From positions 1 through 64,000 of the forward strand of contig JBNKGL010000011.1 of assembly GCA_050289805.1 (NCBI GenBank): a stretch of 64,000 nt of DNA, read 5' to 3'. The notes under the pieces are model-generated. The model was not told the origin of the DNA and made no database searches. It was given only the letters and a program-made list of their open reading frames with translations. Each line of letters opens with the position of its first letter. The first letter of the stretch is position 1. Source of the DNA: JAUILA01 sp050289805 (GTDB taxonomy: Bacteria > Bacteroidota > Bacteroidia > Cytophagales > Cyclobacteriaceae). Shown in pieces: positions 37,764 through 46,955 of the stretch. A program made the translations under genes and the position numbers.

Positions 37764-39432
37764 ATATGGCGATCAGCCTTTCCGTTTTTGGTGGTTTCTG
37801 ATTTTCTTCCTCCTCCGGGATTTCTGAATTACTTGTTTCAGGCCAATAAGTTTCCCTGGCCGGTATCCTTTTCCGTGAAATCACATAAGTAGCAGAATCT
37901 ATTCCCCGTGAATCAAGAAACTCCCGTACTGCAGCCTCCTGTTCTTCAGTGCGATCATTATGATAAATCGGTTTTACAGTAAACCAGTTTGTCGGCATCC
38001 TGAGTGTATCTCCCACAGTGGTTACAATTTGAACAGAATCCTGCGCCCAATATAGTTTTCTCCCGTTCACCGACAGAGGATCGTTTAAAACAGTGTCTAT
38101 TGGATTAAAAATCGTGTCATACCTGACTTCCGTGAGATCGCTGTGCTGAATGGAATCCTCACGGTATGCCTCCTGACAAACTTCCAAATGAATCTGTTGC
38201 CTGTTATTTAATTTAATCATGTTCCCAATTCTTCTCATTTCGAAGACATAGGCTGAAGGGATTTGGGTGCCTTCGAAGCGTACCATTCCTGAAATGGTAT
38301 CACCTTTTGCAAGTGGCTTGATCTGAATGGGTAGATTTCTTCTGTCAATCCGTCCGATATCATCGAGTTCAAGAACTTCAGCATAATATCCATAGCCAGG
38401 CTTATCTACATTGATCGACAGGTCATAAATACTGCCCTCTTTCAGTATTACAGAGAAACTGCCACCGTCTTTGAGCTGTTCATTCCACAGCCGATCGCGT
38501 TCATTGACATCAAATACGAGTAAATTAACAGGTTCGGGACTCTGAATTTTACCATTGAGACGAAGGACCTTATCAGGTCTGAATTCTTCAGGGATCAATT
38601 GTTCAACCAATTCATAATTTCTGGGCCCTTTTCGGCTGACATACATATATCGGCCTTTGGCAGGTATACTTACAAAAGCATCATCACGATCGGAATTAAT
38701 AAAGTCAAGTGCAACCGGGTCTGACCAGCCGTTTCCGGTTTTTTGGGTCATGTAGAGATCCAGTCCGCCCTTACCCCCAAATTTATCCGAGGAAAAAATC
38801 AATGTTTCCCCATCCCCAAGAATCCTGGGGGTCTGTGAATTTCCCGTATTGATATTCTCCGGCAAAGGCTCAGGCTCTCCCCAACGATTATAATTCCATT
38901 TGGAAACCATAATACGGCAGTTTTCTGCGCCGCCGTATTCCTCCATTTTCTCGCATCTCATGAAATAGAGAAGCTCCCCATCGGCAGAAATTACAGGGGA
39001 TCCTTCGTTTTCCCTGGAATTCAACGGGGACCCCAGGTTTACCGGAGCTGTCCAGTCGTTGCCTTTCCATTGGCTCATCCAGATATCAAATCCGCCAAGT
39101 CCCGTTTTGCGTGAAGTGATAAACAGCTGATCGCCGGTATAATTCAGAGAAAAGCCTCCCCTGAAGTTAAGTGTTGGCCGGTTTAATAGTTTATTTACTT
39201 CCTTTCCATCATCCCATTCAAAGCCTTCCCGTCGTGAATAATACATGATATGATGTCCGTCATCAGCATAATCAGACAGGTAAACCAACGCTTTACCATT
39301 TCCGCTAATAAATGGGGCATACAGGTTGACGGAAGGCTGATTTATATTGGGAGGCAAAGGGCGTACTGCCTGTTGCGATATTGCTGCAAAAGGGAGGATG
39401 AGCAGGATGAAGAAAACTATTTTTTTAACCAT
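37753..39432 (-). CDS. Secreted PD40 (TolB-like beta-propeller) protein
   Basis: 559 residues from the ATG at 39432, which begins a normal signal peptide (MVKKIVFFILLILPFAAISQ); the longer frame adds 33 residues with three cysteines before it. The first 300 residues hold several WD40-like PD40 blades, for example LYFMRCEK, LIFSSDKFGGKGGLDLYM and MYVSRKGP. After them comes a beta-sandwich-like region and a charged tail. Similar propellers occur in type IX secretion and OmpA-like envelope proteins, but no OmpA domain is present. The function is unknown. Confidence 0.82.
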   Translation of the reverse strand: MVKKIVFFILLILPFAAISQQAVRPLPPNINQPSVNLYAPFISGNGKALVYLSDYADDGHHIMYYSRREGFEWDDGKEVNKLLNRPTLNFRGGFSLNYTGDQLFITSRKTGLGGFDIWMSQWKGNDWTAPVNLGSPLNSRENEGSPVISADGELLYFMRCEKMEEYGGAENCRIMVSKWNYNRWGEPEPLPENINTGNSQTPRILGDGETLIFSSDKFGGKGGLDLYMTQKTGNGWSDPVALDFINSDRDDAFVSIPAKGRYMYVSRKGPRNYELVEQLIPEEFRPDKVLRLNGKIQSPEPVNLLVFDVNERDRLWNEQLKDGGSFSVILKEGSIYDLSINVDKPGYGYYAEVLELDDIGRIDRRNLPIQIKPLAKGDTISGMVRFEGTQIPSAYVFEMRRIGNMIKLNNRQQIHLEVCQEAYREDSIQHSDLTEVRYDTIFNPIDTVLNDPLSVNGRKLYWAQDSVQIVTTVGDTLRMPTNWFTVKPIYHNDRTEEQEAAVREFLDSRGIDSATYVISRKRIPARETYWPETSNSEIPEEEENQKPPKTERLIAIFKD

Positions 39433-39546
39433 GGCGGTAATATACAAAGGTTCACGGCTACAAAACGGGCAAAAATCCCTCCAATCATTACGCAGGAGAT
39501 CACATGATATTGTATGCACGGTAAATTTCACTTTTAATTAGATGTG

Positions 39547-39554
39547 TATCTTTG
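39547..39554 (+). promoter_or_regulatory. Candidate -7 box TATCTTTG before esterase gene
   Basis: TATCTTTG matches TAnnTTTG and ends 5 bp before the chosen ATG at 39560. A TTTC at 39526-39529 is the nearest -33-like element (17-bp spacing), so this is tentative. Confidence 0.38.
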
Positions 39555-39559
39555 GGGTT

Positions 39560-40324
39560 ATGGAATTAAACTATAAAAAACTGGGTGAAGGAAAAGCCCT
39601 GATAATATTACATGGTCTGTTTGGAACACTGGATAACTGGATGACGCTGGCCAAAGCATTGTCTGAACACTATACAGTATACCTGGTAGACCAGAGAAAC
39701 CACGGATTGTCTCCCCATTCTGATACATTTAACTATGATGCAATGGCGGATGATCTCGTGGAATTCATTAAAACACATCATATTGATCAGCCATCCATCA
39801 TAGGGCATTCAATGGGGGGTAAGACCGCTATGACTTTTGCATTGCAGCACCCCGACATGTGGGATCACCTCGTAGTGGTTGATATTGCACCAAAAGCATA
39901 CCCTGTTCATCATCAGCAAATAATCGATGCATTAAAATCCCTGCCGGTGGCATCGATTACTTCGAGAAATGAAGCTGATGAGATGCTGGCACGTGATATA
40001 ACAGATTTTGGGCAGCGGCAATTTTTATTGAAAAACCTTCAGCGAAAAAAGGAAGGCGGCTTTGAATGGAAGATGAACCTGGAAGTAATTGAGAAAAATA
40101 TTGATGAAATTGGTAAGGGCGTTGAAAATCCATTAACGACAGCCAAGAAGGTGATGTTTGTTCGCGGGGGGAATTCCCACTATGTAAAGGATGATGATTA
40201 TATTCTGATCAATCAATTGTTTCCCAACGCCAGGATTGAAACGATTCAGGAGGCAGGTCATTGGGTTCATGCTGAAAAGCCAGATGAATTATTGGCCCTG
40301 CTGCAGGATTTTCTCAGATCTTAA
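39560..40324 (+). CDS. Alpha/beta hydrolase, YbfF-like esterase
   Basis: 254 residues from the ATG at 39560; a start 18 bp upstream would lie within the probable -7 box. LHGLFGTLDNWMTLA forms the oxyanion hole, GHSMGGKTAM carries the nucleophilic serine and AGHWVHAEKP the histidine. The pattern DQRNHGLSPHSD is typical of YbfF-type thioesterase/esterases. Cytoplasmic. It overlaps the convergent DUF2905 gene by 4 bp. Confidence 0.87.
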   Translation: MELNYKKLGEGKALIILHGLFGTLDNWMTLAKALSEHYTVYLVDQRNHGLSPHSDTFNYDAMADDLVEFIKTHHIDQPSIIGHSMGGKTAMTFALQHPDMWDHLVVVDIAPKAYPVHHQQIIDALKSLPVASITSRNEADEMLARDITDFGQRQFLLKNLQRKKEGGFEWKMNLEVIEKNIDEIGKGVENPLTTAKKVMFVRGGNSHYVKDDDYILINQLFPNARIETIQEAGHWVHAEKPDELLALLQDFLRS

Positions 40325-40533
40325 CGCGTTAACCACCGGAAAATATAAACCAGGATACTCAGGACAATGCTCAGCAAAATACTTGTGGTGAAGGGAATAT
40401 ACACGCGGGTGTTCCCGGATTCGAAGGAGATATCTCCCGGTAGTTTGCCAAGCCAGGGGAATCGAATTCCGAATTGAATCGCGATCCCGATGATGATCAG
40501 AATGATTCCAAAAAAAATGAGCCATTTCCCCAT
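40321..40533 (-). CDS. DUF2905 small membrane protein
   Basis: 70 residues with two membrane helices separated by the conserved loop FPWLGKLPGDISFE, which is the DUF2905 signature. The function is not known. The length is complete for the family. Confidence 0.88.
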   Translation of the reverse strand: MGKWLIFFGIILIIIGIAIQFGIRFPWLGKLPGDISFESGNTRVYIPFTTSILLSIVLSILVYIFRWLTR

Positions 40534-40583
40534 AATTAAATATAGGGAAACGGCCCTTAAAATTTAGGTTGAAAACGAGGTTA

Positions 40584-41177
40584 TTAGATCGTTACAGTAT
40601 GAACAAATACTCGATCTGCTGTTTTGATTACAACCTGATAGTTGCCATTTGGCAATAATGAGAGGTCATATCTCTTTTCAACAATCTGTTTGTTCACGAC
40701 CTTTTCACTCACCAGGTTTTTTCCATTCTGGTCATAAATACTGAGTGAAACTGCCTCTTTGTCCAGGTTGAGATAGGAGATATCAAGATTGTACTCTTTG
40801 GAGATGAACGTCGGCTTAAATATGGCCGCGCAATGATCTGCGATCGAAACCTCATTGTTCAGAATAGTGAACGAATACTGCTTAATCTGATTTCCATGAT
40901 CAATCTCAAAGATGTACGATCCATCCGGGAGTTTTGAAAGATCAAACTTTCTTTTGAAGTCAAATTTCTGATCGATCTTGTCCTGAAATAGAACCACCTT
41001 ATCAGTGTCATAAATTGTCAGTTGGGCAAGATCTGATAATGAATCCATATATAAATGCAAACCTTGCTCTCCCGAACGCTCCAATTTAATGAACGGAACC
41101 CGGGAACCTGCGAACGAACCAGCAGCGCTTAACATAAGTGCTCCTGCCAATGTAAAGGTCATGATTTTCTTTTTCAT
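40584..41177 (-). CDS. Secreted beta-sandwich protein
   Basis: 197 residues from the ATG at 41177 (MKKKIMTFTLAGALMLSAAG is the signal peptide); an upstream start adds 10 residues before it. The mature part contains two similar units with the pattern LSKLPDGSYIFEI and LSLLPNGNYQVVI, each following a LxIYDxxGK-like strand, resembling the Ig-like sorting domains or DUF3244 folds of Bacteroidota. It is therefore probably a two-domain secreted or surface protein. A TATCTTTG -7 box lies at 41213-41220. Confidence 0.75.
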   Translation of the reverse strand: MKKKIMTFTLAGALMLSAAGSFAGSRVPFIKLERSGEQGLHLYMDSLSDLAQLTIYDTDKVVLFQDKIDQKFDFKRKFDLSKLPDGSYIFEIDHGNQIKQYSFTILNNEVSIADHCAAIFKPTFISKEYNLDISYLNLDKEAVSLSIYDQNGKNLVSEKVVNKQIVEKRYDLSLLPNGNYQVVIKTADRVFVHTVTI

Positions 41178-41212
41178 AATTAAAATAGTTTTAGTTGAAA
41201 AAATCATTTGTA

Positions 41213-41220
41213 CAAAGATA
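41213..41220 (-). promoter_or_regulatory. Candidate -7 box TATCTTTG upstream of secreted protein gene
   Basis: On the minus strand TATCTTTG fits TAnnTTTG and lies 35 bp before the ATG at 41177. No good TTTG -33 box is visible at 19-21 bp. Confidence 0.35.
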
Positions 41221-41374
41221 TAGGCAGGCCGATAGAGTATCTTGCTAGGAATTTGCGGATATATGTGTTATATTACCAACATTTTAGGGATAGAAAGATT
41301 ACCAGGTTAATATAGAACACTTTTTGGATAATTGACATCATAACTTCTCCCCATTTAAGTTCTAATTTCGTCTA

Positions 41375-42247
41375 ATGAAAACAGCAAAACCTTTACTTGA
41401 GAAGATAGATCCCGGTTTTGGGAATTCGGTATTGATACGTCAGTATGCCGACCCCTGCCGGAACAAGAGCCCGCTCTGGCACGTACACCCGGAGTTGGAG
41501 CTGGTATATGTGAATGGTGGTACGGGAAAGAGGCACATTGGAAACCAGGTTTCGTATTATCAGAATGGCGACCTGATTTTTTTAGGGTCTAATTTACCGC
41601 ACTTTGGATTTACAGACCGCCTTACAGGAAATAAGTCGGAAACGATTATACAAATGCGTCAGGAATTCTTAGGTGAAAATTTCTTTGATATTCCTGAGAT
41701 GCAGTCCATCCGTAAATTGCTCGAAAGAGCGCAGCAGGGAATTGTATTCCATGGAAAAACGAAAAGGCGGGTCGGTGCAAAAATGGAAAAGCTCAGGGGA
41801 AAAGAGCCTTTCGAGCGTATTATTTCCCTACTGAAGATTATGCAGGACCTGGCGACATCCAAGGAGTATTCATTATTGAATAGTGAAAGAATAGCTCTGG
41901 AGATCGAGCCCCAGGACAACAAAAGAATGAATCAGATATTTGCGCATGTTCGTGAAAACTTTCAGAATTCCATTCCTCTTCCCGAAATGGCGGATCAGGT
42001 GAGCATGACGGTTCCCGCATTTTGCCGGTACTTTAAGAAGATTTCGGGCAAAACATTTACGCAGTTTGTCAATGAGTATCGTCTTGTGCACGCTGTGAAA
42101 TTACTTTCAGAACAGCCTATAAGTATTACCGAGATTTGTTATCAGAGTGGGTTTAATAATTTTTCCCATTTTAATAAGCAGTTCAGGGAATTTACCGGAA
42201 AGAGCCCCTCTGCTTATCGTAACGAGTTGAGGAAAGTAGTATCCTGA
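41375..42247 (+). CDS. AraC-family transcriptional regulator with cupin sensor
   Basis: 290 residues. The N-terminal cupin-like part (WHVHPELELVYVNGGTGKRHIG) is followed by a linker and a double HTH at about residues 190-285 (MTVPAFCRYFKKISGKTF and ITEICYQSGFNNFSHF). This pattern fits sugar- or aromatic-responsive AraC regulators. The regulated genes are not evident: neighbours are a secreted beta protein and a methyltransferase. Confidence 0.9.
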   Translation: MKTAKPLLEKIDPGFGNSVLIRQYADPCRNKSPLWHVHPELELVYVNGGTGKRHIGNQVSYYQNGDLIFLGSNLPHFGFTDRLTGNKSETIIQMRQEFLGENFFDIPEMQSIRKLLERAQQGIVFHGKTKRRVGAKMEKLRGKEPFERIISLLKIMQDLATSKEYSLLNSERIALEIEPQDNKRMNQIFAHVRENFQNSIPLPEMADQVSMTVPAFCRYFKKISGKTFTQFVNEYRLVHAVKLLSEQPISITEICYQSGFNNFSHFNKQFREFTGKSPSAYRNELRKVVS

Positions 42248-42301
42248 AGGCCTTAGAAAGCCCATTGAAAATAGTGATGGGTGGGCTATCTTAGAGAAAT
42301 C

Positions 42302-43009
42302 ATGAGCAAGGGTACAATTTATCTGCTTCCAAGCGTAGTTGCCGAAGGCCATACTGAAGTATTGTCCCCACAGGTTCATCGGCTCGCCGGTGAGCTGGAC
42401 TATTTCCTTGTTGAAAATATTCGAACTGCACGACGGTTTATCAGCGGACTCAACACTGGGCAAGTGATTGAAGATCTAGTATTTAGAAAGGTAGATAAAC
42501 ATACGTCTGTTGAAGAAATAGCGGTTCTGATGAAACCGGTTTTAGAGGGAAAGAGTGCTGGGATTTTATCTGAGGCCGGATGCCCGGGTATTGCAGACCC
42601 CGGATCCCTGGTGGTTTCATTTGCCCACAGGCATGGGATACGGGTGGTGCCTGTTACCGGACCTTCTTCGATTTTCCTGGCACTGATGGCATCGGGATTT
42701 AATGGCCAATCCTTCACATTTCACGGATATTTGCCTATCGACGAAAATAACAGGGAGCAGGCTATCCGTAAGATAGAAAAGAATTCCCGGTCGGATGGTT
42801 CAACGCATATTTTCATTGAAACACCCTACAGGAACAATCAGCTGCTGGCTTCTATTTTAAAGGTTTCATCCAGAAGTACAGAACTGTGCATTGCCCGGGA
42901 TGTAACCGGGGACCAGGAATGGATATTTTCAGCTACGATTCATGAATGGCGGGATATTTCTGTTGATTTACATAAAATTCCAACTGTTTTCTTACTCCAG
43001 GCCCGTTGA
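42302..43009 (+). CDS. RsmI-like tetrapyrrole-methylase-fold methyltransferase (short form)
   Basis: 235 residues from the ATG at 42302 (MSKGTIYLLPSVV); an upstream start adds 7 residues. The SAM-binding features of the tetrapyrrole methylase fold are seen in ILSEAGCPGIADPGS and VPVTGPSSIFLALMASG. RsmI 2'-O-methylates C1402 of 16S rRNA. The N-terminal segment differs from the usual GTLYVVATPIGN, so it is the short Bacteroidota relative and its RNA target is uncertain. Confidence 0.82.
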   Translation: MSKGTIYLLPSVVAEGHTEVLSPQVHRLAGELDYFLVENIRTARRFISGLNTGQVIEDLVFRKVDKHTSVEEIAVLMKPVLEGKSAGILSEAGCPGIADPGSLVVSFAHRHGIRVVPVTGPSSIFLALMASGFNGQSFTFHGYLPIDENNREQAIRKIEKNSRSDGSTHIFIETPYRNNQLLASILKVSSRSTELCIARDVTGDQEWIFSATIHEWRDISVDLHKIPTVFLLQAR

Positions 43010-43080
43010 TCTATTCCTGAATGGATTTTCATATTTGCTATTAATTACTGTATTTTTACGCCGCTTTAAAACGAATTTAT

Positions 43081-44337
43081 ATGCCTTATTTATTTACCTC
43101 GGAGTCTGTATCAGAGGGACATCCTGACAAAGTAGCCGATCAGATTTCGGATGCTTTGATTGATAATTTTCTTGCGTTCGATAAGAACAGTAAAGTTGCA
43201 TGTGAAACGCTTGTCACTACGGGTCTTACAGTACTGAGTGGAGAAGTCAAATCAGAGGCCTATCTCGATGTACAGCGGATAGCTCGTGATGTGATCAATT
43301 CCATCGGCTACACAAAGGGAGAATACATGTTCGACGGCAATTCATGCGGTGTGATCTCTGCAATACATGAACAGTCTCCCGATATCAATCAGGGCGTTGA
43401 CCGGACAAATCCTGAAGAGCAGGGTGCCGGTGACCAGGGAATGATGTTTGGTTACGCAACCAAGGAAACAGAAAATTATATGCCGCTGGCACTTGATCTC
43501 TCACATAAGATTCTTATTGAGCTGGCAGCACTCAGAAGGGAAAATAAGGATATTACATATTTACGGCCCGATGCGAAGGCGCAGGTCACCATTGAATACA
43601 GTGATGACAATGTTCCACAGCGTATCGTTGCCATTGTAATTTCAACTCAGCATGATGAGTTTGCTGATGATGAGACAATGCTTGCCCGTATCAAAAAGGA
43701 TATGATCGAAATCCTTATCCCTCGGGTGCGTGATCAGTTGAAGCCCGATCTTCAGAAATTATTCACTAATGAAATTACGTATCACATCAACCCTACCGGA
43801 AAGTTTGTTATCGGAGGGCCGCACGGAGATACAGGACTTACGGGACGTAAAATCATTGTTGATACGTATGGCGGAAAAGGTGCTCATGGTGGAGGGGCAT
43901 TTTCAGGTAAAGATCCTTCAAAGGTTGACAGGTCTGCTGCATACGCAACCCGTCATATTGCCAAAAATATGGTCGCTGCCGGACTGGCTGATGAGGTGCT
44001 GGTCCAGGTATCCTATGCCATCGGTGTGGTTGAACCACTGGGGATTTTTGTAAATACCTATGGAACTGCAAAGGTGGATATGACCGATGGTGAAATCGCC
44101 CGCAAGATTGAGCAAATATTCGACATGCGACCTTATGCTATTGAAACCAGGCTCAAATTAAGAAACCCGATTTACATTGAAACCGCCGCATACGGCCATA
44201 TGGGTAAGGAAAACCAGGTGGTTACAAAAACTTTCACCTCCCCTGAAGGCCGAAAGGTTGACATGGACGTTGAACTGTTTACATGGGAGAAGCTTGACTA
44301 TGTCGATAACATAAAATCGGCATTCGGATTATCCTGA
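43081..44337 (+). CDS. metK: S-adenosylmethionine synthetase
   Basis: 418 residues. All family signatures are present: FTSESVSEGHPDKVADQISD at the start, GAGDQGMMFGYAT, GPHGDTGLTGRKIIVDTYGG and GGGAFSGKDPSKVDRSAAY. It makes SAM from methionine and ATP. The 71-bp leader is too short for a SAM riboswitch and none is visible. It is 5 bp from the convergent MscS-type gene. Confidence 0.97.
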   Translation: MPYLFTSESVSEGHPDKVADQISDALIDNFLAFDKNSKVACETLVTTGLTVLSGEVKSEAYLDVQRIARDVINSIGYTKGEYMFDGNSCGVISAIHEQSPDINQGVDRTNPEEQGAGDQGMMFGYATKETENYMPLALDLSHKILIELAALRRENKDITYLRPDAKAQVTIEYSDDNVPQRIVAIVISTQHDEFADDETMLARIKKDMIEILIPRVRDQLKPDLQKLFTNEITYHINPTGKFVIGGPHGDTGLTGRKIIVDTYGGKGAHGGGAFSGKDPSKVDRSAAYATRHIAKNMVAAGLADEVLVQVSYAIGVVEPLGIFVNTYGTAKVDMTDGEIARKIEQIFDMRPYAIETRLKLRNPIYIETAAYGHMGKENQVVTKTFTSPEGRKVDMDVELFTWEKLDYVDNIKSAFGLS

Positions 44338-44342
44338 CAATC

Positions 44343-45404
44343 TTATTGCTTAAGTAATTCAGCCCGGGTGCGCGGAAGTGCATCCGGGTATTTTTTTTGA
44401 ATGAAATCAATAAGTTTTTCGCGTACAAGGCAGCGCAGATCCCATGCAGTGGGCGAATCTATTGCAGTCATAAGAAAACGTACTGTCATCGTTCTTTCGT
44501 TCGTATCTGAAACCTGAACATTGCTGATCTGTTTATCCCAGAGATCAGTACTTTCAAGTATCTGTTTAAATTCGTTTCGTAACGCTTCCACTTTAACGGT
44601 GTAATCGGTATACAGGTATACTGAACCGATAATTTGAGCAGAATTACGGGTCCAGTTTTGAAAAGGCTTATCCGTAAAATAAGTGATGGGTAAAACCAAC
44701 CGCCTGAGGTCCCATATTTTCACCACTACATATGTCAGGTTAATTTCCTCGATCCATCCCCATTCACCTTCTACGACGACGGCATCGTCAATTTTGATAG
44801 GTTGTGTAAAGGCGATTTGAAATCCTGCCAGCAGATTGGCGATCGTTTTCTGCGCTGCAAATCCGATGATAATACCGGCAACACCCGCGGAGGTGAGGAG
44901 GGTAGTGCCGTATTTTCTCACCCCTTCAAAGGTTAACATCATAATGGCGATAGCAAAAATGACTACGATGATCGTGGAAATTTTCCGGAGAAAAATAATC
45001 TGTGTGCGTGCCTGGCGTGCCTTCAGGTTGTCCTTACTGCTGATGTCGTATTTATCGAAAAGTACGTCCTGAATTACATGGATCAGGCGAACAGCCACAA
45101 CTGTGATCGACGCTACTGTAAGTACATACAGAATCTGATGCAGTGTGTTTTGTAAACTCTCACTGATATTAAGCTGGCCTAGTAATGAATTAAGGACAAT
45201 CAGGGGAATGAAAATAAATAATGTGCCCTTCATACGTGATTTGAGCGAGTTCACGATGACCCGGTCGTTGTCGGTCGATGAGAGCCTGTTCAAAACATAA
45301 AAGAACAGCTGCCGAATGATGAGGCCGATGACAAATGCCACTGCAAAGATCACAATTCCGCCAAGCGCGGGGTGCATGTCACGAATAGGTTGCAAAATAT
45401 CCAT
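44343..45404 (-). CDS. MscS-family mechanosensitive channel
   Basis: 353 residues. Three or four membrane helices come first (residues about 12-165), the last being the pore helix with GVAGIIIGFAAQKTIANLLAG, followed by the beta domain (DAVVVEGEWGWIEEINLTYVVVKIWDLRRL) and the C-terminal alpha/beta domain. It should act in osmotic safety or small-ion release. A terminator at 45419 separates it from hpf upstream. Confidence 0.9.
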   Translation of the reverse strand: MDILQPIRDMHPALGGIVIFAVAFVIGLIIRQLFFYVLNRLSSTDNDRVIVNSLKSRMKGTLFIFIPLIVLNSLLGQLNISESLQNTLHQILYVLTVASITVVAVRLIHVIQDVLFDKYDISSKDNLKARQARTQIIFLRKISTIIVVIFAIAIMMLTFEGVRKYGTTLLTSAGVAGIIIGFAAQKTIANLLAGFQIAFTQPIKIDDAVVVEGEWGWIEEINLTYVVVKIWDLRRLVLPITYFTDKPFQNWTRNSAQIIGSVYLYTDYTVKVEALRNEFKQILESTDLWDKQISNVQVSDTNERTMTVRFLMTAIDSPTAWDLRCLVREKLIDFIQKKYPDALPRTRAELLKQ

Positions 45405-45418
45405 TGTCTTAAAATATA

Positions 45419-45446
45419 AAAGGGCCCGGAAAAATCCGAGCCCTTT
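45419..45446 (-). terminator. Terminator after hpf
   Basis: Stem AAAGGGC with GCCCTTT, continued by CGGA with TCCG after one mismatch, loop AAAA. On the minus strand it lies 22 bp after the hpf stop and is followed by a T-rich stretch. Confidence 0.7.
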
Positions 45447-45467
45447 GGAATGTATTAACCTGGATTA

Positions 45468-45761
45468 TCAGGCGCTTTGCTTTACTTTGAATTTTCGTAA
45501 CTGACGCCTCAAAGCTTCAGCTGCCTGATCTGTAGCCTCTTCGAACGTCTTTGCCTCTTCTTTCGCAAACAACTGATTTCCAGGAATATTCAATTTGATC
45601 TCGACGGTTTTGTTTTCAACTTTAGAATTATTCAATCTCAGGAAAACTTCACCATCTACGATCTGATCATAGAATGTTTCCAGCTTGTCCAGCTTTTTCT
45701 GAATAAAATCCAAGAGTTTGACGTCGGCGTCAAAATGAATGGAATGCATATTTAGCTTCAT
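45468..45761 (-). CDS. hpf: Short hibernation-promoting factor
   Basis: 97 residues, the short HPF/RaiA form without the C-terminal dimerisation domain. Typical features are the opening MKLNMHSIHFDAD, KLDKLETFYDQI and LFAKEEAKTFEEATDQA. It binds the decoding centre of idle ribosomes. It follows xerC by 24 bp in the order rpsU-xerC-hpf, an arrangement common in Bacteroidota. Confidence 0.92.
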   Translation of the reverse strand: MKLNMHSIHFDADVKLLDFIQKKLDKLETFYDQIVDGEVFLRLNNSKVENKTVEIKLNIPGNQLFAKEEAKTFEEATDQAAEALRRQLRKFKVKQSA

Positions 45762-45785
45762 GATTTAAAAATTTAGAATGATAAA

Positions 45786-46667
45786 CTAAGCTTTAGGGTG
45801 CGCCTTATCGTAAGCTGCTTTTAGCTTTTCGATCGAATTATGCGTGTATACCTGTGTGGCAGCGAGGTTGGCATGTCCCAGCAAATCCTTCACTGCATTC
45901 AGTTCGGCACCTTTATTCAACAAGTGAGTCGCGAATGTATGGCGCAATACATGCGGACTTTTTTTATCAGTAGTGGTAAATGTTCTCAGGTAGTAATTTA
46001 CAATTCTATAAACAAACATCGGGTAACATTGTGCACCTTTTTCTGTAACGATCAACCAGTCACTTTCTTTTTCGAATGGCTCATTTTTTCGTGCTTCAAC
46101 ATAACTTTCGATACCCGAATGCAATCCTGGCGGATACGGAATGATGCGTTCTTTATTACGCTTACCCAAAACACGGAGCGTATGCCCATTCAGTGAAACA
46201 TCGCCAAGTTTAAGACCAATGAGTTCCGATAGCCGGATGCCGGTTCCGTAGAGCAATTCCATGATGAGTCTGTCCCGCCTTCCATTAAAATCATCCGGAA
46301 ATGAAAACTGATCCAGCATCTTCACCATTTCAGGTTCAGTAACGAATTGCGGAAGCCGCTTATTTACTTTCAGGGGCCTGACGGGTGTCATGGGGTTTTT
46401 GGATAACACGTTGTTCCGTAACAGGAAGCGATAGTAGCTTCGAAGTGATGCCAGTTTACGGTTCACCGAACGAGGCGACAGGCCTCCTTCAGTAAGGGAA
46501 AACAGCCATTGTCGGATTTCCAGGGTGGTAGCCTGAACGGAATCTGTGGTCTCAAATTCCTCATTCAGGAATTCTTCAAATCGCAAAAGATCATCTTTGT
46601 ACGATCGTATGGTATGAGGGCTATACCTCTTCTCAAACTCCAGATATTTTAGGAAAGAATCCCGCAT
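45786..46667 (-). CDS. xerC: XerC/D-type tyrosine recombinase
   Basis: 293 residues, standard Xer size. N-terminal SAM-like DNA-binding domain (residues 1-85), then the catalytic domain with R145 (GTGIRLSEL), K169, H239-x-x-R242 (PHVLRHT), H265 (LLGHANL) and the nucleophile Y274 (TQVYTH). It should resolve chromosome dimers. Its place between rpsU and hpf, and the lack of an arm-binding domain, show it is the housekeeping recombinase and not a mobile-element integrase. Confidence 0.93.
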   Translation of the reverse strand: MRDSFLKYLEFEKRYSPHTIRSYKDDLLRFEEFLNEEFETTDSVQATTLEIRQWLFSLTEGGLSPRSVNRKLASLRSYYRFLLRNNVLSKNPMTPVRPLKVNKRLPQFVTEPEMVKMLDQFSFPDDFNGRRDRLIMELLYGTGIRLSELIGLKLGDVSLNGHTLRVLGKRNKERIIPYPPGLHSGIESYVEARKNEPFEKESDWLIVTEKGAQCYPMFVYRIVNYYLRTFTTTDKKSPHVLRHTFATHLLNKGAELNAVKDLLGHANLAATQVYTHNSIEKLKAAYDKAHPKA

Positions 46668-46675
46668 AAAAAAAA

Positions 46676-46702
46676 AGTACTACCCCACTAGGGAGTAGTA
46701 CT
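46676..46702 (-). terminator. Terminator or attenuator after rpsU
   Basis: Stem AGTACTAC with GTAGTACT extended by three C:G pairs around an ACTA loop, followed on the minus strand by a run of nine T. It lies 33 bp after the rpsU stop and just before xerC, so it may reduce read-through from rpsU. Confidence 0.78.
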
Positions 46703-46735
46703 AATATAACATTTTTGAGCGGTAATTATTGCCGC

Positions 46736-46930
46736 TTAATAATTTTCTTCCATATATTTTGACTGGCGATATTTTGCCTTCAAAACTTCAGTTCTGCGGG
46801 ATACAGAAGGTTTTTCGAATGCCGTCCTGGAGCGAAGCTCACGCAAAACGCCTGTTTTTTCAAACTTTTTCTTGAAACGCTTCAACGCTTTGTCAATGCT
46901 TTCGTTCTCTTTTACATTAATGACGATCAT
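46736..46930 (-). CDS. rpsU: Small-subunit ribosomal protein bS21
   Basis: 64 residues: MIVINVKENESIDKALKRF, then KTGVLRELRSRTAFEKPS and a basic tail. In Bacteroidota ribosomes bS21, with bS18 and bS6, covers the anti-Shine-Dalgarno end of 16S rRNA. The gene is preceded by an unusually strong Shine-Dalgarno sequence, unlike nearly all other genes here, consistent with autoregulation by ribosomes that lack bS21. Confidence 0.95.
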   Translation of the reverse strand: MIVINVKENESIDKALKRFKKKFEKTGVLRELRSRTAFEKPSVSRRTEVLKAKYRQSKYMEENY

Positions 46931-46934
46931 AATA

Positions 46935-46944
46935 CACCTCCTTT
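46935..46944 (-). promoter_or_regulatory. Strong Shine-Dalgarno sequence of rpsU
   Basis: AAAGGAGGTG ends 4 bp before the ATG, leaving 6 bp between the AGGAGG core and the start codon. It is a near-perfect complement of the 16S 3' end. Work on Flavobacterium ribosomes showed that bS21 blocks this pairing and that rpsU is translated mainly by ribosomes lacking bS21, so this site is probably a feedback element. Confidence 0.8.
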
Positions 46945-46955
46945 CAAATGGACTG

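Noticed and set aside
43010..43080. SAM riboswitch before metK
   Set aside because: The leader is only 71 bp and shows no riboswitch-like stem pattern.
45786..46667. XerC gene as a mobile-element integrase
   Set aside because: Short Xer architecture without an arm domain, and a conserved place between rpsU and hpf; no flanking att repeats.
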